12,681 nucleotides of DNA, from assembly GCA_016868955.1 (NCBI GenBank), contig VGFF01000060.1:1-12681 (forward strand). The letters are read 5' to 3'. Numbering within the stretch: position 1 is the first letter of the stretch; every line of letters starts with the position of its first letter. Below the pieces are notes generated by a model, which searched no databases, had not been told where the DNA came from, and worked only from the letters and a program-made list of their open reading frames with translations. This stretch comes from Armatimonadota bacterium. GTDB taxonomy: Bacteria > Sysuimicrobiota > Sysuimicrobiia > Sysuimicrobiales > VGFF01. Made by a program: the position numbers and the translations under genes. Of this stretch, positions 6,545 to 12,681 are shown in pieces.

Positions 6545-7372
6545 GTGGGATCAACTCGTGAAATTCGCATTGCCCTGCTCGGTATGGGCAACATCGGCCG
6601 GACTTTGCTGGATCGGCTTGTTGTCGGCGACGTCGGCCCCTACGAGGTCGTCTTGACCGTCGGACGCAGGGCAGACAGTGACGGCGCCGCAACGGCCCGG
6701 GCGGCCGGCGTCCCCTTTTCAACGGACCCGGCCGACCTTGTAAGCTGCGACGCGTCGCTGGTCGTCGAAGCGGCTTCTCAAGATGCGGTGCGCACTTGGG
6801 GCGAACGGATCCTGCGATCCGGCAAGAGCCTGGTCATGCTCAGCGCCGGGGCGCTCGGCGATGGGGCGCAGCGAGCGCGGCTCGCGACCGCTGCCGAGAA
6901 GGCGGGCGTGTTCGTGCACGTACCGTCAGGCGCGATCGGCGGCGTCGACGCGATCAAGGGCGCGATGTCGGCGGGACTCGACGAGGTCAAGCTCACAACG
7001 ACGAAGCCGCCGGCATCCCTCGCGGGGCCTGCCATCGATGCGCTCGGCGGCAGCGCCGCGATCCGCGAGCGCACGCTCGTGTTCTCCGGCAGCGCCGACG
7101 ACGCTGCCGCGCGCATGCCGCAGAACCTCAACGTGGCCGTCGTGCTCGGGCTCGCGGGCATCGGGACGAAGCGAACGCGCGTCGAGGTGGTCGCGGAGCC
7201 GGCCGGCGCGGTCAACAGGCACCGCATCGACGCGCGCGGCGCGTTCGGCGCGCTTTCGATCGAAGTGCACAATCGCCCGAGCCCGCAGAACCCGAAGACG
7301 AGCTACCTCGCGATCCTTAGCACGCTCGCGATGCTGCGCGGATTCCACGAGCGAATCCGCGTCGGCACCTGA
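6545..7372 (+). CDS. nadX: L-aspartate dehydrogenase (NadX family)
   Basis: This 275-residue enzyme is predicted to convert L-aspartate to oxaloacetate (via iminoaspartate) and ammonia with NAD(P). The Rossmann motif is GMGNIG (13-18). Family landmarks follow in order: VEAASQDAV (74-82), the SAGAL segment (100-104), HVPSGAIGGVDAIKGA (125-140), NLNVAVVLGLAG (194-205), NRHRI with catalytic His226, and RPSPQNPKTS (244-253). The GTG start is chosen because GGAG (6536-6539) lies 5 nt upstream and gives a short lead into the Rossmann strand. In-frame ATGs at 6530 and 6509 are alternatives with poorer ribosome sites. It is the first gene of the rightward set, 17 nt before the S9 peptidase. No nadA or nadC lies in the window, so a catabolic or nitrogen-release role is as likely as NAD synthesis. 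Confidence 0.9.
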   Translation: MGSTREIRIALLGMGNIGRTLLDRLVVGDVGPYEVVLTVGRRADSDGAATARAAGVPFSTDPADLVSCDASLVVEAASQDAVRTWGERILRSGKSLVMLSAGALGDGAQRARLATAAEKAGVFVHVPSGAIGGVDAIKGAMSAGLDEVKLTTTKPPASLAGPAIDALGGSAAIRERTLVFSGSADDAAARMPQNLNVAVVLGLAGIGTKRTRVEVVAEPAGAVNRHRIDARGAFGALSIEVHNRPSPQNPKTSYLAILSTLAMLRGFHERIRVGT

Positions 7373-7389
7373 AAATCGAAGGAGGCCTC

Positions 7390-9510
7390 ATGACAACGGA
7401 CGTACGCCGGCCGATCGCGCCGCGTGACCTGTTCCGATTCCGGCTGGTGAGCGACCCGCAGCTGTCCGTGGACGGATCGATGGTCGCGTGGGTGCAGACG
7501 TCGATCCTCGCGGAGGCGAATCGTTATCACGCCCGCATCCACGTCACCGACGTCGCCTCCGGCGCGACGCGCGCGCTGACGTCGTGGGATCTCTCGGAGT
7601 CGCACCCGCGGTGGTCTCCGGACGGACGGTACATCGCCCTGCTCGCGACGCCGAAGACCGACGTGCCGCCGGCGGCGGTGTCCGTGATCGGACGCGGGCC
7701 GCAGGTCTACGTCGTGCCGGCGGCGGGCGGCGCGCCGGTGCAGCTCACGCGGCTGCTCGGCGGCGCGCGAGACATTTCGTGGTCGCCGGACGGGACACGC
7801 CTCGTCATGCTCACGTATGTCGATCCCGAAAAAGGGTTGGAAGACCTCGACGCGTTCGCGGTGCCCGACGATCCGTATGAAAAGTTCAACCGCGACGTGC
7901 TCCTCTCGGAGCGGCTGCACTGGAAGCACAACGGCATCGGCTACTTCGGCGCCTACCGCCGCCACGTCGCGGTCGTGACGTTCAATCCGCGCGTCTTGGA
8001 CGCGCGCCGCGGCGACAAAACCGCGCCGGTACGTATGCTCACGCGCGGCGCGTTCGACCTCAGCGCGCCGGCGTGGTCGCCCGACGGATGGACGATCGCG
8101 GCCGCGGGCAACATCGCGCCCGACGCCGACAACATGCGCAAGCAGTTCATTTACCTCGTCGACACGGAAGCAGAGTCGCCCGCGAGCGCGCCATTGGTCG
8201 TTCCGCGCGAATTGTTCGGCCTGCAGGAGATGCGGTCCACCGACCTCGCCTGGTCGCCGGACGGCAAGACAATCGCCGTCTGCGGCCACGACTCGCCGGT
8301 GATGGGCCACTACGGCAACCAACGCATCTGGCTCGTGGATGCGGCCAGCGGGCACGGCCGCTGCCTGACGGCGCACATCGACCGGACGATTGGCGACTAC
8401 TCGCGGAACCAGGACTTGCGCGGCTACGGCGGCGACGACGGACTACGCTGGCTGCCGGACGGCAGCGCGCTGCTCGGCCTCGTGAACGAAGCGGGCACGA
8501 CGCATATCCACGAATTCAACGCCGAGACCGGCGAGAACCGGCCCTTGACCGACGGCGACTCGGTGATCTTCGCGTTCGCGGCCGACACGGCGCGCGAGAC
8601 GATCGTCGCGCTGCGTACGACGGACACGGAGCCGGGCGACCTGTTCACGTTCCGGCGGTCCGAAAAGCGCCCCGGCCCAATGTGCCGGCTGACGCGGGCG
8701 AACGCGGAGATCCTCGACGAAGTGGAGCTCGCGCAGCCGCAGCGCTTCCACTTCACGTCCGGCGAGGCGACGGTCGAAGGTTGGATGATCGCGCCGCCGC
8801 GTCGCAAGCCGGGCGAGCGCGTGCCGATCCTCCTGTACACAGGTGGTGGTCCCGGTGGCATGCGCGCCGCCGTGTTCGTGCACGAGTTCCAATGCCTGGC
8901 CGCGGCCGGATACGCGGTCGTGCACTGCAACCAGCGCGGCAACCAAGGGTACGGCGAGGCGTTCTCCCACGCCGTGCGCGGGCACTGGGGCGACCTCGAC
9001 TACGAGGACAACCTCGCGTGCCTGGAGACGGCCTGCGACCGGTTCGAGTTCGTCGATTCGAACCGCAAAGGCGTCTGCGGCGGCAGCTACGGCGGCTACA
9101 TGGTGAACTGGATGATCGCGCGCCACCCCGACTTGCGCGCCGCCGTCTCCGACCGCTGCATGTTCAACCGGTACTCGTTCCACGGCACGAGCGACATGGG
9201 ATATTTGCTCGACCGCGTGGAGTTCGACGGCCGCAAGCCGTGGGAGGATCTCGACACCTACTTGTTCCGGTCGCCGATGACGCACTTCGCGACGGTGAAG
9301 ACACCGACGCTCGTCGTGCACTCAGCGCTCGACCACCGCTGCCACGTCGAGCAAGGCGAGCAGCTGTTCATGGCGCTGCTGCGCCTCGGCGTTCCGACGG
9401 AGTTCGTGCGCTTCCCCGACGAGGATCACGACCTGTCGCGCAACGGCAAGCCGTGGCACCGCGTGTTCCGGCTCGACAAGTACCTAGAATGGTTCGGGAA
9501 GTGGCTGTGA
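7390..9510 (+). CDS. S9-family (prolyl oligopeptidase/acylaminoacyl-peptidase-like) serine peptidase, copy 1
   Basis: This 706-residue, probably cytoplasmic peptidase has no signal peptide. Residues about 10-440 form a beta-propeller with PD40-type blades marked by SPDG at 76, 132, 230 and 289 and looser copies at 26 and 355. Residues about 450-706 are an alpha/beta-hydrolase domain with the triad Ser566 (GGSYGGY), Asp648 (HSALDHR) and His680 (PDEDHDLSR). The propeller normally restricts access to short peptides. The segment that reads HGGP in most relatives is GGGP here (YTGGGPGGM, 483-491), and copy 2 has the same change. AAGGAGG (7379-7385) lies 4 nt before the ATG. It follows the aspartate dehydrogenase by 17 nt, and its stop overlaps the proposed start of the next gene. 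Release of N-terminal or acylated residues from small peptides is likely; exact specificity is unknown. Confidence 0.94.
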   Translation: MTTDVRRPIAPRDLFRFRLVSDPQLSVDGSMVAWVQTSILAEANRYHARIHVTDVASGATRALTSWDLSESHPRWSPDGRYIALLATPKTDVPPAAVSVIGRGPQVYVVPAAGGAPVQLTRLLGGARDISWSPDGTRLVMLTYVDPEKGLEDLDAFAVPDDPYEKFNRDVLLSERLHWKHNGIGYFGAYRRHVAVVTFNPRVLDARRGDKTAPVRMLTRGAFDLSAPAWSPDGWTIAAAGNIAPDADNMRKQFIYLVDTEAESPASAPLVVPRELFGLQEMRSTDLAWSPDGKTIAVCGHDSPVMGHYGNQRIWLVDAASGHGRCLTAHIDRTIGDYSRNQDLRGYGGDDGLRWLPDGSALLGLVNEAGTTHIHEFNAETGENRPLTDGDSVIFAFAADTARETIVALRTTDTEPGDLFTFRRSEKRPGPMCRLTRANAEILDEVELAQPQRFHFTSGEATVEGWMIAPPRRKPGERVPILLYTGGGPGGMRAAVFVHEFQCLAAAGYAVVHCNQRGNQGYGEAFSHAVRGHWGDLDYEDNLACLETACDRFEFVDSNRKGVCGGSYGGYMVNWMIARHPDLRAAVSDRCMFNRYSFHGTSDMGYLLDRVEFDGRKPWEDLDTYLFRSPMTHFATVKTPTLVVHSALDHRCHVEQGEQLFMALLRLGVPTEFVRFPDEDHDLSRNGKPWHRVFRLDKYLEWFGKWL

Positions 9511-10433
9511 CGCCGCCGGAGCGTCGCGACGAACGTCCCGCGGGCGGCGAGAACCTCGCCGGACCGGCGATGATCTTCGATCGGTTGCGCCGCACGCTCG
9601 AAGCGCGCGCGGCGGACTACGGCGGCGTGCTCGCCGTCACGGTCATCGACCTCGAGGGCGGGCTACGGCTCGACGTCAACGGCGACGTCGTGCTCGGTTG
9701 CGGATCGTGCATCAAGATCCCGATCCTCATGACGCTGATGGGCCGCCACGCCGCCGGGGAGATCGACCTCGACGCAGTATATCCGGTGACGGATGCGAAC
9801 CGTTCCGGCGGCGCCGGCATCCTCCCGTACCTAAGGCCGGACCTGCCACTGACCGGCCGCGATCTCGCGACGTTGATGATCAACCTCAGCGACAACACCG
9901 CGACGAACGCGGGCATCGATCTGGCCGGCCTCGAGAACGTGCAATCGCTGATCGCGTCGATGACGCCGCAAGCGGTGCTGCGCCGCAGGATGCAGGATTG
10001 GTCCGCGGCGGCAGCGGGCGTGGAGAACGTCGCGACGTCGGCGGCGATGGCGGCGTGGCTGCGCCGCCTGTGGGCCGGCGCGTTTCACAGCCGCGAGGTC
10101 AGCGACGCCTGCCTCCGCGTGTTGCGTTATCCCAAGGATGGATTGCTCAACCGCGCGCTCGGCGGCGGCGTGGCGATCGCGAACAAGCCGGGCGGACTGA
10201 ACGGCGGCAAGAGCGACGTCGGCATCGTCTGGCAGACACGGCGTCCGTACGTCGTTTCGATCATGACCGCGTTCGTCTTCCAGCGGAACGGCACCGAGGA
10301 GGTCGTCGACGTCGCGCGGCTCGTGCACGAGCACATGGCGATCCTCGACAAGTACAAGCCGATGGGCGTGCCGCACCTCGAGCACTTCGTGCGCGACGGG
10401 CGCGCACCGGGAAGTTCACTGGAGGATCGGTGA
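9507..10433 (+). CDS. class A beta-lactamase-like serine hydrolase without an omega-loop glutamate
   Basis: This is a 308-residue protein of the class A beta-lactamase/penicillin-recognising fold. It shows the SxxK pair Ser67-Lys70 in GSCIKIPIL, the SDN triplet Ser128-Asn130 in NLSDNTATN, and KPG (227-229) in place of KTG. The stretch where true class A enzymes carry ExxLN (between about 155 and 180) has no such motif; it reads RRMQDWSAAAAGVENVAT. There is no signal peptide, so a cytoplasmic amidase, esterase or peptidase is more likely than antibiotic resistance. The GTG at 9507 is chosen because it overlaps the upstream stop as GTGA, as also occurs at the next junction. ATG at 9489 or 9570 is possible. 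The frame is open far upstream, but that part is antiparallel noise over the peptidase gene. Its stop overlaps the start of the second S9 peptidase, implying coordinated synthesis of all three hydrolases. Confidence 0.88.
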   Translation: MTPPERRDERPAGGENLAGPAMIFDRLRRTLEARAADYGGVLAVTVIDLEGGLRLDVNGDVVLGCGSCIKIPILMTLMGRHAAGEIDLDAVYPVTDANRSGGAGILPYLRPDLPLTGRDLATLMINLSDNTATNAGIDLAGLENVQSLIASMTPQAVLRRRMQDWSAAAAGVENVATSAAMAAWLRRLWAGAFHSREVSDACLRVLRYPKDGLLNRALGGGVAIANKPGGLNGGKSDVGIVWQTRRPYVVSIMTAFVFQRNGTEEVVDVARLVHEHMAILDKYKPMGVPHLEHFVRDGRAPGSSLEDR

Positions 10434-12628
10434 GCGCAGCGGCCGGGGCGCGGCGCCCGCTCGAATCCCGCGACTTGTTCCGGTTCCGGCTCGTCGGAGA
10501 TCCGCAGCTGTCGCCGGACGGCGCGTCGCTCGCGTGGGTACGCACCATCCTCGACGCGGACGCGAACCGCGCGCGATCGGAGATCGTAATCACCGACGTT
10601 TCCTCCGGCCAAGCGCGTACGCTGACGCCGGCGCCGATGTCCGCGTCGCACCCGCGGTGGTCGCCGGACGGAGGATTCGTACTGTTCCTCGCGGCGCCGC
10701 CGGCGAGCACCGGTCCCGACGAGTCGGGTAACTCGGAGGCGGCGGCTCCGGCGCCGCCCATGGCCGTCTCCGTGGCGGCGGGCGGCCCTCAGCTCTTCGT
10801 CGTTTCCGCCGGCGGCGGCGATCCGCGGCAACTCACCACGCTGCGCGGCGGCGCGCGTGACGCGGCGTGGTCGCCCGACGGACACCGCATCGCGTTCCTG
10901 ACGTTCGTCGATCCTGACCGGGGTTTGGAGAGGCTCGACGCGCTCGTGCCGCCCGACGATCCGTACGAGAGATTCAACCGTGACGTGCTCGTGTCGACGC
11001 GCGCGCGGTGGCGGATGAACGGCATCGGCGCATTCGGCCCGTACCGAAAGCACGTCGCGATCGTCGCGTTCGACGAGGCGCAGCTCACGAGCGAGGCGGA
11101 CACCGCGAGACCGTTCCCTGAGGTCGTATTGCTGACGCTCGGCGCATTCGATCTGAACGCACCCGCTTGGTCTCCGGATGGAAGCTCGATCGCGGTCGTC
11201 GGCAACGTCCGGCCCGAGTCGGACCAGCAGCGGCGACAGTACGTCTATCTGATCGGCGTGCCGGTCCATCGTGATTCGAAAATCGCGCCGGGTGGCTCCA
11301 GCGACCTCGTTACGCCTCACGACATCTTCGGGTTGGAAGAGATGCGGTGGACCGACCTCGCGTGGTCGCCGGACGGGGCGACGATCGCCGTCTGCGGCCA
11401 CGACGGCCCAACCGGCCACTACGGCAACCAGCACGTGTGGCTAGTGGACGTCGAGGGTCGCACGGGACGCTGCATCACCGAGCACTTGGATGTGACGTTC
11501 GCGGATGTCGCCGGCGGCGATCTGCGCGGCGGCGGCGGCCAGAGCGGGCCGCGCTGGTCGCACGACGGGCGCTCATTGCTGCTGCTCGCGAGCGATCGCG
11601 GGCGCGTGCACCTGCGTCGCCTCGGCGTCGACGGAACGCTTGAATCCGATCCCGTGTTCGGCGGCGATCGCGTCGTGTTCGCGTTCAGCATCGACGCCAG
11701 TCAGCGGACGATCGCCGCGCTCGTCACCGACGTGCAGACGCCGCCGGAGATCGTGGGCGTCGATCTGGCCGCGCCCGGTGCTGCGCCGCGCGCGCTGACC
11801 GCGGAGAACACCGCGCTGCTCGCGGAGCTCGATCTCGGGTCCGTGGCGCACTTCACATTCCCCGCCGTGGGCGGTGCCGCCGCCGGCGCGATCGTCGACG
11901 CGTGGCTCGTCGCGCCGCCGCGCCGCGGCTTGAACGAGCGCGTGCCCGTCATCCTGTACACGGGCGGCGGGCCCGGGGGCATGCGGGGGTTCGAGTTCGT
12001 CTTCGAGTACCAGTTCCACGCGGCGTGCCGCCGCGCCGTTTTGTACGTGAACTCGCGAGGCTGCCAAGGGTCCGGCGAAGCGTTCTGCACGTCGATCCTC
12101 GGCGACTGGGGCGGCTCCGACGCGGCCGACAACCTCGCCGGTCTCGACGCGGCGCTGGCGCGGTTCGACTTCCTCGATCCCGGCCGTAAGGCGATCGCCG
12201 GCGGCAGCTACGGCGGCTACCTCGTCAACTGGATCCTCGGGCACCGCGACGACTTCCGCGCCGCCGTCGCGGATCGGTCGATCAGCAATCGCACCGCGAC
12301 GTGGGGCACGAGCGACATCGGTCACTTGCGCGAGTTCGAGTTCGGCGGCGGGCCGCCGTGGGAGACGCTCGACGACTACGTGCGGCAGTCGCCGCTCCGA
12401 TTCGTCGCGAACGTGCGCACGCCGACGCTCGTCTTTCACGCAGGAGAGGACTTCCGCACGCCGATCGAGCAAGGCGACCAGCTGTATCAATCGTTGGTGT
12501 GGCGCGGCGTGCCGGCGCGGTTTGTGTACTTCCCAAGGGAGAATCACGATCTATCGCGCGGCGGGCAGCCGTGGCATCGGGTGCTTCGATTGGAGAAGTA
12601 CAGGGAGTGGTGGGAGAGGTGGGTGTGA
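10430..12628 (+). CDS. S9-family serine peptidase, copy 2 (paralogue of copy 1)
   Basis: This 732-residue peptidase is paralogous to copy 1 along its whole length; both begin with RDLFRFRLV.DPQLS. Propeller blades carry SPDG at 28, 78, 148, 248 and 313, plus SHDG at 377. The hydrolase domain has Ser593 (GGSYGGY), Asp674 (HAGEDFR) and His706 (PRENHDLSR). It shares the unusual YTGGGPGGM segment (510-518). Differences include an Ala/Pro-rich insertion near 91-110, lengthened inter-blade loops, and NSRGCQGSG where copy 1 has NQRGNQGYG, so specificity may differ. The GTG start overlaps the serine hydrolase stop (GTGA, 10430-10433) and has GGAGG (10421-10425) 4 nt upstream. That start is well supported even though the frame is open further back. 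No signal peptide is seen. Only 53 nt follow before the window edge, with no clear terminator. Confidence 0.94.
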   Translation: MSAAAGARRPLESRDLFRFRLVGDPQLSPDGASLAWVRTILDADANRARSEIVITDVSSGQARTLTPAPMSASHPRWSPDGGFVLFLAAPPASTGPDESGNSEAAAPAPPMAVSVAAGGPQLFVVSAGGGDPRQLTTLRGGARDAAWSPDGHRIAFLTFVDPDRGLERLDALVPPDDPYERFNRDVLVSTRARWRMNGIGAFGPYRKHVAIVAFDEAQLTSEADTARPFPEVVLLTLGAFDLNAPAWSPDGSSIAVVGNVRPESDQQRRQYVYLIGVPVHRDSKIAPGGSSDLVTPHDIFGLEEMRWTDLAWSPDGATIAVCGHDGPTGHYGNQHVWLVDVEGRTGRCITEHLDVTFADVAGGDLRGGGGQSGPRWSHDGRSLLLLASDRGRVHLRRLGVDGTLESDPVFGGDRVVFAFSIDASQRTIAALVTDVQTPPEIVGVDLAAPGAAPRALTAENTALLAELDLGSVAHFTFPAVGGAAAGAIVDAWLVAPPRRGLNERVPVILYTGGGPGGMRGFEFVFEYQFHAACRRAVLYVNSRGCQGSGEAFCTSILGDWGGSDAADNLAGLDAALARFDFLDPGRKAIAGGSYGGYLVNWILGHRDDFRAAVADRSISNRTATWGTSDIGHLREFEFGGGPPWETLDDYVRQSPLRFVANVRTPTLVFHAGEDFRTPIEQGDQLYQSLVWRGVPARFVYFPRENHDLSRGGQPWHRVLRLEKYREWWERWV

Positions 12629-12681
12629 GAGCAGTCACGGTGCCGCTTCTTACGAACTCGGGCCAACCCTCTCTTATCCCG

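Noticed and set aside
6270..6722. Upstream extension of the creatininase frame, which would overlap the aspartate dehydrogenase
   Set aside because: The extension lacks homology-like character, and a strong ribosome site precedes the internal ATG at 6267-6269.
8073..9506. Upstream extension of the serine hydrolase frame and other frames inside the S9 gene
   Set aside because: It overlaps the well-supported S9 peptidase in another frame and is Arg-rich with no domain.
9507..10433. Antibiotic-resistance beta-lactamase
   Set aside because: There is no signal peptide and no visible ExxLN motif, KPG replaces KTG, and it lies within a peptidase operon. The fold is similar but resistance is not supported.
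12629..12681. Terminator after the second S9 gene
   Set aside because: No stem followed by a T-tract is visible in the 53 nt before the window ends.

Overview
The window is a GC-rich (roughly two-thirds G+C by eye), densely packed bacterial segment. It uses Shine-Dalgarno motifs, frequent GTG/TTG starts and 4-nt ATGA/GTGA stop-start overlaps. There are no tRNA or rRNA genes, mobile elements, CRISPR repeats or transporters. None of the ten proteins shows a signal peptide or membrane segment, so everything encoded here appears cytoplasmic. The style fits a high-GC soil or environmental bacterium, possibly from a poorly cultivated phylum. Nothing in the sequence fixes the phylum.

The layout is two divergent gene sets around a 275-nt gap (about 6270-6544). 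The leftward set, in transcription order, is: a creatininase-superfamily amidohydrolase, a DegT/DnrJ/EryC1-type PLP aminotransferase, a ketopantoate-reductase-like (KPR-like) dehydrogenase, an AstE/aspartoacylase-type zinc deacylase, and two more KPR-like dehydrogenases. The three KPR-like proteins are paralogues about 360 residues long. They share an extra central block (FFDP...YR...W..H.W.RHE.FR) and have lost two active-site asparagines of true ketopantoate reductases.

The rightward set is an aspartate dehydrogenase (NadX type) followed 17 nt later by a tightly coupled trio: an S9 prolyl-oligopeptidase-family peptidase, a class A beta-lactamase-like serine hydrolase without an evident omega-loop Glu166 motif, and a second S9 peptidase paralogous to the first. 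The junctions within the trio are GTGA overlaps.

Taken together, the locus looks like an intracellular amide, peptide or N-acyl amino acid processing island. It has five hydrolases for C-N or ester bonds (two S9 peptidases, the SxxK hydrolase, the creatininase and the deacylase), one aminotransferase, one amino-acid dehydrogenase and three 2-hydroxyacid/2-ketoacid-type dehydrogenases. The substrate cannot be read from the sequence. Joint action of the two divergent sets is inferred from gene proximity and enzyme classes only.
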